Source: Glandiceps talaboti (lineage: Eukaryota; Hemichordata; Enteropneusta; Spengelidae). From it: a DNA stretch of 30,000 nucleotides. Below, one piece after another: positions 11,005 to 21,482 of the stretch (position 1 is the first letter of the stretch; every line of letters starts with the position of its first letter). Both the position numbers and the translations under genes were made by a program. The stretch lies in assembly GCF_964340395.1 (NCBI RefSeq), contig NC_135567.1:9939484-9969483 (forward strand), written 5' to 3'. Under the pieces are notes generated by a model that saw only the letters and a program-made list of their open reading frames with translations, made no database searches and had not been told where the DNA came from.

Positions 11005-11790
11005 CATACAGAGTGAGATTACACTACTCTACCTATCAAATACATTACTCTGGTTAATAGCATACAGAGTGAGATTACACTACTCTACCTATCAAATACA
11101 TTACTCTGGACAATAGCATACAGAGTGAGATTACACTACTCTACCTATCAAATACATTACTATGGACAATAGCATACAGAGTGAGATTACACTACTCTAC
11201 CTATCAAATACATTACTCTGGACAATAGCATACAGAGTGAGATTACACTACTCTACCTATCAAATACATTACTCTGGACAATAGCATACAGAGTGAGATT
11301 ACACTACTCTACCTATAAAATACATTACTCTGGACAATAGCATACAGAGTGAGATTACACTACTCTATCTATCAAATACATTACTCTGGACAATAGCATA
11401 CAGAGTGACATTACACTACTCTACCTATAAAATACATTACTCTGGACAATAGCATACAGAGTGACATTACACTACTCTACCTATCAAATACATTACTCTG
11501 GACAATAGCATACAGAGTGAGATTACCCTACTCTATCTATCAAATACATTACTCTGGACAATAGCATAGAGAGTGAGATTACACTACTCTATCTATCAAA
11601 TACATTACTGTGGACAATAGCATACAGAGTGAGATTACACTACTCTACCTATCAAATACATTACTCTGGACAATAGCATACAGAGTGAGATTACACTACT
11701 CTACCCATCAAATACATTACTCTGGACAATAGCATACAGAGTGAGATTACACTACTCTCTACCTATCAAATACATTACTCTGGACAATAG
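10949..11790. repeat. 56-bp tandem array made from the 3' end of the ABCG coding region, 15 copies
   Basis: The first unit, 10949-11004, starts at the second base of a Ser codon and ends exactly with the TAG stop codon. The unit then repeats to 11790. The length, 842 bp, equals 15 x 56 plus a 2-bp insertion in the last unit (ctactctctacc). Copies 2 onwards fall in the presumed 3' UTR. Confidence 0.96.
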
Positions 11791-11848
11791 CAATTTTTCT
11801 TTTGTATCTTTTATGCAAGAATTCTACAAGTCAGAAAAGGAAGCTTAT

Positions 11849-11869
11849 AATAAATATGAAATTAATAAA
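11849..11869 (+). promoter_or_regulatory. Two candidate polyadenylation signals for the ABCG gene
   Basis: AATAAA occurs at 11849-11854 and again at 11864-11869, just after the 3'-terminal 56-bp array. This is a suitable place for 3' end formation of the ABCG transcript. AATAAA is common in AT-rich DNA, so the call rests on position. Confidence 0.45.
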
Positions 11870-12671
11870 CCCTGTTGGTAATAACATGAGATTTTCTTTG
11901 AGGCCTAAACAATGTCTAGTTCCTGTTACCTGACTCCCACATATTTTTCACTGCAGCCTCTAATATATTTTTACGTATTCGAAAATTATGAGAAATACTT
12001 GATGTAGGAACTGACATCAATTTAAAATGACAATGTAAATCTGTCCTTCCTTTCTGTAATGACTGTGCATCTGATAAGAAGATACCAATAAGACAGAGAC
12101 CATATTGAAAATAACTATCTGAACTTGACACTCACACAAAAAGAATAAATAAAATAATTTAGTCGATAAACAGAGAATAAAATACAACTGAACGAGAGAA
12201 AAGTTGTCATTGAAAGAAAAGACAAGTTTTATATCACCACAAAAAACAATGAGACAAATCTTCAATATCATACACAAAATAAGTTTTATTTCACCACAAA
12301 AATGTATCATTCAATCGATCAATCATTCAACCAAATAATAAATCAAGCAATATATTGCTCGATATCAATCAATTACATGCTAGCTGCGCCCTGTGCTGTT
12401 GGCGGGCAAAATAAGAAACGTTTACCACATTGAGTTGAGTCCGAGTGGTTTAAAAGAACACTTTGAACAAAAACAGGTCTATCATCTGCCAGTAGGTGCG
12501 CCATTGTTTATATTTGTATGTATTTAAATCAAATGTCCCAGAGAGTGTACAGCAACCAACATGCCTATCGGAACTCGATAATTTGACTTACTCCACACCC
12601 CTGAGTGGAATTGAGTGGTCAGAAGAAACTCGCTGAATAAAAATAAAAATGATATTGGTCTGGTCAGTAAT
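11870..12671. other. No recognisable gene; short direct repeats
   Basis: A minus-strand open frame at 11916-12131 has no recognised domain. A 68-bp segment at 12135-12202 recurs downstream and is listed separately. 'gttttat(a/t)tcaccacaaaaa' occurs twice near 12230 and 12285. Related 'gagtgg.tt' blocks at 12440-12470 and 12605-12640 may be parts of an old mobile element. Confidence 0.4.
12135..12202. repeat. 68-bp direct repeat, copy 1 (copy 2 at 12672-12739)
   Basis: The segment from acaaaaagaataaataaaat to acgagagaaaa is identical at both sites, 537 bp apart. The second copy directly abuts the upstream pseudo-LTR of the Penelope-like remnant. Confidence 0.9.
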
Positions 12672-12744
12672 ACAAAAAGAATAAATAAAATAATTTAGTC
12701 GATAAACAGAGAATAAAATACAACTGAACGAGAGAAAATATATA

Positions 12745-12880
12745 TATCAGAGATGTCTGATGATCGCGCAATGCGTGAAACTCCGAGTTACAACGAAGAA
12801 AGAGGTCCAGTACTACCAAAACTATTGCGCTCTGCCACTGCAGTATAGAGCACTGTCTTAGCATATTGATACTCACCGAG
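12745..12880 (+). mobile_element. Upstream pseudo-LTR fragment of a Penelope-like element
   Basis: It begins with a hammerhead-like motif and shares ordered landmarks with the downstream copy: the CTGATGA...GAAACTC motif, then GCTCTGC at 78 bp, then GAGCACTGT at 96 bp from the motif start. Downstream the offsets are 82 and 104 bp. Penelope-like elements carry such pseudo-LTRs on both sides of their reading frame. Confidence 0.55.
12751..12795 (+). ncRNA. Degenerate hammerhead ribozyme motif (upstream pseudo-LTR)
   Basis: CTGATGA (12757-12763), a 13-nt stem II segment, GAA (12777-12779), a stem III ACT/CCG/AGT, U at the cleavage position (12789), then ACAACG. Stem I pairs only partly with AGATGT (TGT with ACA, then one mismatch). 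The catalytic core is kept but stem I is weak, so this copy may be inactive. Confidence 0.45.
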
Positions 12881-12958
<78 letters not shown>

Positions 12959-12965
12959 TCGGCGA
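12869..12965. repeat. (AT)n palindrome bounded by CCGAGT/ACTCGG
   Basis: An AT dinucleotide run at 12881-12957 lies between CCGAGT and ACTCGG, so the whole block is almost perfectly self-complementary and could extrude as a cruciform. The open frame of alternating Ile-Tyr is an artefact. Confidence 0.93.
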
Positions 12966-13145
12966 CCGTCATAAACTTATTCAAGACCATCCTGATAAAT
13001 CGAATCACACCTTTATAATATTATATGTTGTCAATTTGTACCTGTCCATCACCGAAAGCCTACTAAAGAAAGCACTGATATTCGCAAAAACAACACACGG
13101 ACATAGCGGAACAAGATCAGATATAGAAATAATCAAGCACTGTAG

Positions 13146-13591
13146 AAAATCCTGCTGTTCGATGGTAGAGATCGCAAACAGTGTCCACTCAACGGCAACT
13201 GTCTATCAACCAACGTAATATACAGGGCACAAGTCATACCAGATAACAACAACACAAAACTATACTTTGGGCTAACAGGGAACACATTTAAACAGCGATA
13301 CTCAAACCACAAACACACATTTACTCATAAGAAGCTACAGTATAGCACAGAGCTATCCAAACAAGTTTGGAATTTGATGGAAAGAAACCAGCCATTTCAT
13401 ATCGAGTGGGATATCGTCACCCAAGCGGCTGCTTATACAAGTGAGACGAAACACTGTAATCTCTGTTTAACTGAGAAACTAATGCTGAAAAGATAATGCT
13501 ACTGAACAAAAAATCCGAGCTGGTCTCGAAATATCCCCATGAAGGCAAATACTCGCTCACCAACTATATAAGTAACCCACGAAAGGAATAG
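13146..13591 (+). pseudogene. GIY-YIG endonuclease fragment of a Penelope-like retroelement
   Basis: The frame open from 13146 to the TAA at 13494-13496 encodes CPLNGNCLS, then NVIYRAQV and LYFGLTGNTFKQRYSNHKHTF in continuous order, and ends with HCNLCLTEK. These are the hallmarks of the C-terminal GIY-YIG endonuclease of Penelope-like elements: Cys-rich lead, modified GIY and YIG halves, catalytic Arg in FKQRY, and a final Cys pair. After the TAA the frame shifts to 13496-13591, where LLNKKSELVSKYPHEGKY matches the usual end of these proteins. The reverse transcriptase is missing. An open stretch at 13036-13142 in another frame (SLLKKALIFAK...) may be upstream remnant. The copy is frameshifted, 5'-truncated and not functional. 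Confidence 0.85.
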
Positions 13592-13670
13592 TTCAGTCCG
13601 ACCATCTTCTTGCACAATATATACATACAGACATTAATTGTATATGTATCGACCATGACAATCCTAATTT

Positions 13671-13715
13671 AGTCGTCTGATGATCGCCCGAATGGTGAAA
13701 CTCTAAGTAACGACT
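13671..13715 (+). ncRNA. Hammerhead ribozyme, minimal Penelope-type
   Basis: Stem I AGTCGT (13671-13676) pairs perfectly with ACGACT (13710-13715). The core is CTGATGA (13677-13683) and GAA (13697-13699). Stem II lies in the 13 nt between them (GCC/GGT with a 5-nt loop, two unpaired bases on the 5' side). Stem III is ACT-CTA-AGT, followed by A at 13709, giving a GUA cleavage triplet before 13710. Minimal hammerheads with a tiny stem III are known from Penelope-like elements. The two extra bases before stem II are unusual. It lies 80 nt after the endonuclease frame. Confidence 0.68.
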
Positions 13716-13799
13716 TATTACATCCTTATTCCTTTAAATTAAGTCTATAATGCTCTGCTTTTAATATTTGCATCGAGCACTGTTCTCGCTAGTCTATCT

Positions 13800-13880
13800 G
13801 CTAGACCTCGGATGTTCTTCCGATAGAATACGACACCCGCCCGAACATTGCTATCGAGGATGGAACATCCGGGGTCTAGC
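13800..13880. repeat. Inverted repeat / hairpin
   Basis: GCTAGACCTCGGATGTTC...CGATAG (13800-13826) pairs with CTATCG...GAACATCCGGGGTCTAGC (13851-13880) around a loop of about 24 nt, with few mismatches. Confidence 0.85.
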
Positions 13881-14306
13881 AAATGTCATCAGGATATAAA
13901 TAACTGCCAATCAGAGAACCGTATTAGCGACAAGCACAAACAGAGGACAATAGCTAATTTTTCATGCATATTCATCTTAAGGAGGGGCTTGTAAAAATAA
14001 CCACCAATACGTTAACTAAAATGTATGAATGACAACGTCTACACACTCATCAAACACAATTACCATAAACTGATAAGACATAGTAATGACATACATGTGT
14101 TTGCCAACACCTGCATGCAGAGATTGAATATATTAAAGTATATATATGCATACATCGCCCAACCCACTAATCTCAATGGAATGTCCGGTCTGAAAATGAC
14201 ATTAGCTAGACTGTTCTGGCAAGTCCTCACTGCGAACTTCGTTTGCTTATAGTATCGAAAGAAAGCCCGAACGTTTAGCGGCAAGACTATGTTCTCTCCA
14301 GCGAGA

Positions 14307-14308
14307 CT

Positions 14309-14406
<98 letters not shown>

Positions 14407-14478
14407 CATATACATACATACATACATACATACATACGTACGTACGTACGTACGTACGTACATACATACATACATACA

Positions 14479-14508
<30 letters not shown>
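14307..14508. repeat. Compound microsatellite (CA, TA, CATA, CGTA)
   Basis: Successive blocks: CA to about 14359, TA to about 14394, TACATA, CATA, ACGT-rich CGTA at about 14437-14460, and CATA again. Repetitive open frames on both strands come from these blocks. Confidence 0.97.
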
Positions 14509-14510
<2 letters not shown>

Positions 14511-14692
14511 ACTTATCTTATGTATTCTAAATATGTTTGAGATTATATAGAAATGACAGCTTTGACTAGTAAGTTCATATACAGGGAGCAGGGAGTGTAA
14601 TTTACTGTTTGATTTAAAAAGTACACGTTTTTTGTTCTATATCACATTTTTTTCTGTCTAAGATTAGGCTAATAATCACATAAGTAAAATTT

Positions 14693-14693
14693 C

Positions 14694-14744
<51 letters not shown>

Positions 14745-14753
14745 CTGTCTCTC

Positions 14754-14789
<36 letters not shown>
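14693..14789. repeat. (TCTG)n followed by (CA)n
   Basis: TCTG repeats run to about 14752 and are followed by CA repeats at 14758-14789. Confidence 0.97.
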
Positions 14790-14792
<3 letters not shown>

Positions 14793-16337
14793 TTGTGTAA
14801 AGATACTAGTTTCAGTGGAAATCTATATAAACAAATATATTTATTCAGGTTCACATAGTTGTAAGGTTTTTGGTAACCAACTAATTAATGTATTATAATT
14901 GTATTACTTTATCTTAAATAACGGCTGATAAAGAATTTAAATTTGTGCTATATATTGTTTATTTGCTGACTCTCTGAGTAGATATGGAATAATATCAAAG
15001 AGATGGTATTTGTTTTCTGAATAAACATAAATTACTGACTGCGAGGTTCCAATTGACTCAGATACTATATCATATAGTCATCTTGAGGGGTTGATTGCTA
15101 CCATATAACATACAAACCCTTGATCTACGGCTACAGCAGCACACCTTGCCATTTAGTTAATGAGCTGGGGGTTGGGGGTTGGTCGGTACCAACAGAGGGC
15201 CAACAACTATATATTGAGCATACTTATGACCTTGGTGATTGAGGGTCAATGTGAGATGAAACAGATTTCACAAATATCAATGAGAATGTCCAATAATGGC
15301 TTGCGAATTACATCATAATTAATTTCGCAGGTAAATCACAAAGGAAGCAGCGGTATACCAATTTGGAAAGCTCAGAATGTTAATTTATAAATACTTGGCA
15401 AGAAATGCCATTTCTATATATCTACCAATCTACCTCCTAATCCGACCAGCCTTAGAGAGTGATCTGTTACCAACATATGCATTTGTGATCCATGTAGCCT
15501 CTACGGTACATCGTGACAAGGCGCCCTCAAGCAGAGGCAAGCATAAAAAACCAAACAATTGAGAGTGGTATGACACATCGTACAATGTATATTACAGCCT
15601 ATAATTAAATCATATCATTTAAAACGTCGAGGTTTGTTTGATTTGATAGATAATATCACTTTTACTCGTCAACACACAGTGGACATCGGATTTATTTCTT
15701 CATTAAGTTTTAAATAATAATTGTATCGACAATTTATTGTATTTTAGTGCCATACATTTACCATAGTGAAAGTTGTTCCATTTATCAATTTTACGTTGTA
15801 TTTTCTTCTTTCTTTTTTTTTGGGGGGGAGGGGTTAAATATTTGTCTTTAGTGGTACAAAACAATCCATTAGTAATATAGTTTTTGTGGGATGAGAAATA
15901 AAACTGTTCAAACCTACACCACCACCACCACCACTACCACCATCACCACCATCACCACCACCGCCACCAAAGTATGAAATAATGTAGTTCTGTCCATGTA
16001 GTCATGTTGTCTGTCCATGCGTCTGTGCGTCTATTCGTCCATAATAAATCATTTCTTAGACACACAATATCCAATTTCTTTCATATCATATCGGACATAT
16101 GCATGTCACTTTAACTTTCGATATCTGCAAATGTGATCGAATGGCCGACATATTAGTAGTTAAAAATGATGATTTACTGAAAAACTCAAAACTTCTAGTG
16201 TCTAACCCTTATTATCAAATATACAACCCTTACAGCTTTTTTGATACTTTAATCTAAAATCTTGACTTTGACTTTCAAGGTCAAGTATCAAAATCAAGCC
16301 ATTTCCTGCCTATCACAGGCACACCGTAGTATTTACA
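14790..16337. other. No gene recognised
   Basis: AT-rich sequence with an (ACC)n tract at about 15917-15968 and a purine/G run (tttttttttggggggg) near 15814. The 61-codon frame at 15377-15562 has no recognised domain. A dispersed 'ctttgactttcaaggtca' motif lies at 16263-16283. Confidence 0.5.
15917..15968. repeat. (ACC)n trinucleotide repeat
   Basis: Interrupted ACC repeats with ATC, CTA and GCC variants. Confidence 0.95.
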
Positions 16338-17087
16338 CATTGCCAAACACATCATTACTCCAATCACAGAAAGGCTTTATATCTATTAAATACCTCATTT
16401 CTCCAATCATAGAAAGGCTTTATATCTATACCTATTCAGTATCTCATTACTCCAGTCATAGAAAGGCTTTATATCTAATAAGTACCTCATTACTCCAATC
16501 ATAGAAAGGCTTTAAATCTATTAAATACCTCATTATTCCAATCATAGAAAGGCTTTATATCTATTAAGCACCTCAGTACTCCAATCATAGAAAGGCTTTA
16601 TATCTATTAAGCACCTCATTACTCCAATCATAGAAAGGCTTTTATATCTATTAAGCACCTCAGTACTCCAATCATAGAAAGGTTTTTATATCCATTGAGC
16701 ACCTCATTACTCCAATCATAGAAAGGCTTTATATCCATTAAGCACCTCATTACTCCAATCATAGAAAGGCTTTTATATCCATTAAGCACCTCATTACTCC
16801 AATCATAGAAAGGCTTTATATCTATTAAGCACCTCATTATTCCAATCATAGAAAGGCTTTTATATCTATTAAGCACCTCATTACTCCAATCATAGAAAGG
16901 CTTTATATCTATTAAGCACCTCATTATTCCAATCATAGAAAGGCTTTTATATCTATTAAGCACCTCATTACTCCAATCATAGAAAGGCTTTATATCTATT
17001 AAGCACCTCATTATTCCAATCATAGAAAGGCTTTTATATCCATTAAGCACCTCATTACTCCAATCATAGAAAGGCTTTATATCTATT
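16338..17087. repeat. 43/44-bp minisatellite, about 17 copies
   Basis: The unit is 'cacctcattactccaatcat' plus 'agaaaggctttatatctattaag'. From about 16600 units of 43 bp (ggctttatat) and 44 bp (ggcttttatat) alternate, mostly regularly, giving an 87-bp (29-codon) frame-preserving dimer on the minus strand. The first units are more diverged. Confidence 0.96.
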
Positions 17088-17463
17088 AATGCATGTTAGG
17101 AGTCTCGTTAAAGAGTTGCACTGACGCGAAAAGGTAGTCTGTCTCTTTGACACCATCTTCAGCTAAAATCAGCAAAAGTATAAATACACAAAGATTAAGC
17201 TTCAAATGCTGGGATTTTGCAGGACTTTGTTAAATGGCGCCCCCGTAGTCCGTGGAATGAAATCCTACCAACCTTTCAATGCACAGTTCAACGGGGTGCC
17301 AAACTGGAAACATGTAACATCGTACGATTGCTAAAATGTATGTTGTCATCTATTTACTGACTACCTCAGGATGCAACTATCATGTCAATGTTATATGAAA
17401 TTAGCAATGCCTGATGTGGAACATCACAAATTGATAATGGTAAGTTCATTGTTTAATTTAACA

Positions 17464-17607
<144 letters not shown>

Positions 17608-17665
17608 GTGCAGAGATGCTATGAATAAGCTACAAAATTGCCAAAACAAAATTGCATACTTAATG

Positions 17666-18245
17666 ATTTTCAATGATGTATGAGCGGGGAATGGAGCTCC
17701 AAACACGGATAAAATTCAGTCAGGTTGTATGGTAGTGTAACAACTTGGGGGTTACCTCTACTGTTAACGTAACCCTCCTTCAATGTTACTCTCTCTCTCT
17801 CTCTCTCCCCACTCTGTACACGGAATCGACTTGGACTTTTAGGGAATTAGCTCCGACTACACACAATGTTCATGGTTAACCTTGATCATTTAGAAGTGGT
17901 CATGGAGCAGACCGAAGTTCCTAGTCTAGGCCTAGCTGTTGCCTTCAGCGCCAACTTCCAAAGAATGAATCCATTATTTTATCATTCCATTAAATTCTTA
18001 TAAACATAAAATATACAATATACAATACTCAAATGATTGGGTGATAAAATAATCAACACCATAAATGACTAAAACGGAAGTGTTGCCGTCGCCTTAAATC
18101 AATGCAAATGATATTGACAATATGAAAACTAACTAAACAATGTGATGACGTCATTGTTCTTCCAACTGTCTGTAATTAGTCATTATTTGACATCAACGAT
18201 CTTTTAATAACTAAATGTTGTCATCTCAGAAGAATACTATTCGCA
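17666..18245. other. No gene recognised
   Basis: AT-rich sequence with a short CT tract at 17791-17807. No splice-bounded frame with a recognisable domain was found. Confidence 0.5.
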
Positions 18246-19580
18246 TGTCAATCAATGTAAAAAGGCGCAACAATGATGTTGCAATTGAGTGTCGCCATTG
18301 TTGTGTCTACCTGGAAAATTAATGCATTGTGGCAAACACAGGTTTATATGGACACAGTACAGTACAGTGAATACGCTCCCACATGAAAAAAAAAATTAAA
18401 TAAAACACAAATTTGCACTGTAAGACAAGCCTAGCATTCACCTGCCATCTGGTCATCATTCTGTGTTCGCCAACTACAATTTTTTAATAATACCCTTGTA
18501 AAAACGACTTTTTAAAAATAGCAAGCAGATTACTTCAAAAGTAAAATAAATCCTCTATTATGTTAGGGGCACAGACATATGGTATGAGTTTACGCGACGT
18601 TCGTGTGAATTGGTTGCTTTTAGTATGTAATGAAAGTAATGGAAAGGGAGATAGAAAGAGAGAGGGGAGGGGAGACAGACAGACAGACAGACGGACAGAC
18701 ATGCAGACGGAAAGGAATCAGTCAGTTTTTTAGAAGGGCAGAGTGTGTGGGGGGGGGAGAGGACTATTGTGTTTATGGGGTCACTGGTCAATACAACTAG
18801 GTGAGATCCATTTAATTTGAAAGATTTTTCTCACCTCTTTTTAGATGTTTTCTTCTTTTATTGAACTGTTTGAAACTGTACACTTCTGTCTGTATGTATG
18901 TATGTATGTATGTATGTATGTATGTATGTATGTATGCATGCATGTCTGTCTCTCTCTCTCTCTCGGGGTTTATTTTACATTTGAAATAAACCACTTAACA
19001 CTTTGAAAAAGTCGTATTTACCATTAAATGTTGCATTTGGCAAAAAAGGAATGATAACCAGATGGTAGGTGTGCTTGTTAGAGAAATAAAAAATATTCGA
19101 CGAAGACATAAAAGGGGCCAGTAAGCATGTAAATAATACCAGTGCCGTGCGCAAACGTTTCCACTGCTTCGGTTGTATGAAATGCGCATGCTTCGAAATA
19201 GCCTGAAATTCTGTCTCATTAATATGTGTGACCAATGTGCGCATGTACGATAACCATGTGATGACCCAATCTAGAAAGTTTGGAAGTGTTAAACATTAGT
19301 GCACCACATCGACTTCCCTGATCAATTTACTTGAGTTCCTCGGGTGCGGCCCATGATCAAAGTGAAATGACAGAAAACATATATATAACACCACGAAAAT
19401 TGTGTTCGAATTTAGTCTAATATAAAGAAGGCAAGTCAGCTTCATAAAATATCTTCCATATGATAGTAATTTTTTAAAACAATAATGCATGCGTAGTCCG
19501 GATTGTTTGTCTTGCTTTCGAAATTTCAAGTAGACTGCCGAGAGTTGATTTCTTTTATTTTGATACATAACATGTACCAC
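18246..19580. repeat. Tandem segmental unit, copy A
   Basis: It starts at 'tgtca.atcaatgtaaaaag' and runs to the next such start. Order inside the unit: a short palindrome (gcaacaatgatgttgc), an AT-rich part, a purine/GACA array (18673-18703), 'actaggtgagatccatttaa', a TATG array (18893-18940) that replaces the TCTG array of the next copy, and a conserved 600-bp tail. Length is 1335 bp. Confidence 0.93.
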
Positions 19581-20013
19581 TGTCACAATCAATGTAAAAA
19601 GACGCAACAATGATGTTGCAATTGAGTGTCGCCATTGTTGTGTCTACCTGGAAAATTACTGCATTTTGGCAAACACAGGTTCATATGGACACAGCACAGT
19701 ACAGTGAATACGCTCCCACGTCAAAAATTAAAAAAAAAATAAAACACAAATTTGCACTGTAAGACAAGCCTAGAATACACCTGCCATCTGGTCATTATCC
19801 CGTGTTCACGAACCACAACATTTAATAATACCCTTGTAAAAACGAAATTTTCAAAATATTAAGCAGATTAATTCAAACTTAAAATAAACCCTCTACTATG
19901 TTAAGGGCATAGGCATATGGTATGGGTTTACGCGATGTTCGTGTGAGTTGGTTGCTTTCAGTATGTAATGAAAGTAATGAAAAGAGAGAGGGAAAGAGAA
20001 AGGGGAGGGAGGG

Positions 20014-20044
<31 letters not shown>

Positions 20045-20045
20045 A

Positions 20046-20112
<67 letters not shown>

Positions 20113-20287
20113 AAGGAATCAGTCAGTTTCTTCAGAAGAGCAGAGTGTGGGGGGAAGGGAGAGGGGTATTGCATTTATGGGGGCCACTGGTCAATAAAAC
20201 TAGGTGAGATCCATTTAAATTGAAAGATTTTTCTCACCTCTTTTTAGATGTTTTCTTCTTTTATTGAACTGTTTGAAACTGTACACT

Positions 20288-20366
<79 letters not shown>

Positions 20367-21018
20367 GTCTGTCTGTCTCTCTGTCTGTCTGTCTCTCTCT
20401 CGGGGTTTATTTTACATTTGAAATAATCCACTTAACACTTTGAAAAAGTCGTATTTACCATTAAATGTTGCATTTGGCAAAAAAGGAATGATAACCAGAT
20501 GGTAGGTGTGCTTGTTAGAGAAATAAAAAATATTCGACGAAGACATAAAAAGGGCCAGTAAGCATGTAAATAATACCAGTGCCGTGCGCCAAAGTTTCCA
20601 CTGCTTCGGTTGTATGAAATGCGCATGCTTCAAAATAGCCTGAAATTCTGTCTCATTAATATGTGTGACCAATGTGCGCATGTACGATAACCATGTGATG
20701 ACCCAATCTAGAAAGTTTGGAAATGTTAAACATTGGTGCACCACATCGACTTCCCTGATCAATTTACTTGAGTTCCCCGGGTGCGGTCCATGATCAAAGT
20801 GAAATGACAGAAAACATATATATAACACCACGAAAATTGTGTTCGAATTTAGTCTAATATAAAGAAGGCAAGTCAGCTTCATAAAATATCTTCCATATGA
20901 TAGTAATTTTTTAAAACAATAATGCATGCGTAGTCCGGATTGTTTGTCTTGCTTTCGAAATTTCAAGTAGACTGTCGAGAGTTGATTTCTTTTATTTTGA
21001 TACATAACATGTACCACT
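19581..21018. repeat. Tandem segmental unit, copy B
   Basis: Nearly identical to copy A outside the microsatellites, and longest at 1438 bp because of expanded GACA (20015-20111) and TCTG (20286-20397) arrays. A 211-codon minus-strand frame (20412-21047) is open here. In copy A a single G-to-A change turns it into a stop. The surrounding non-coding parts are equally conserved, so there is no sign of selection for protein. Confidence 0.94.
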
Positions 21019-21439
21019 GTCACAATCAATGTAAAAAGACGCAACAATGATGTTGCAATTGAGTGTCGCCATTGTTGTGTCTACCTGGAAAATTACTGCA
21101 TTTTGGCAAACACAGGTTCATATGGACACAGCACAGTACAGTGAATACGCTCCCACGTCAAAAATTAAAAAAAAAATAAAACACAAATTTGCACTGTAAG
21201 ACAAGCCTAGAATACACCTGCCATCTGGTCATTATCCCGTGTTCACGAACCACATTTAATAATACCCTTGTAAAAACGACATTTTCAAAATATTAAGCAG
21301 ATTAATTCAAACTTAAAATAAACCCTCTACTATGTTAAGGGCATAGGCATATGGTATGGGTTTACGCGATGTTAGTGTGGGTTGGTTGCTTTCAGTATGT
21401 AATGAAAGTAATGAAAAGAGAGAGGGAAAGAGAAAGGGG

Positions 21440-21482
<43 letters not shown>

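Larger units (their letters stand above)
13592..14290 (+). mobile_element. Downstream pseudo-LTR region of the Penelope-like element
   Basis: It contains the hammerhead, the GCTCTGC and GAGCACTGT landmarks shared with the upstream copy, a strong hairpin at 13800-13880, and a TATAAATA at about 13895 that could be a promoter element. The right border is unclear. No gene is seen to 14290. Confidence 0.5.

Noticed and set aside
14060-14540. Open frames rich in Tyr-Met-Cys-Val or Thr-His
   Set aside because: Produced by compound CA/TA/CATA microsatellites.
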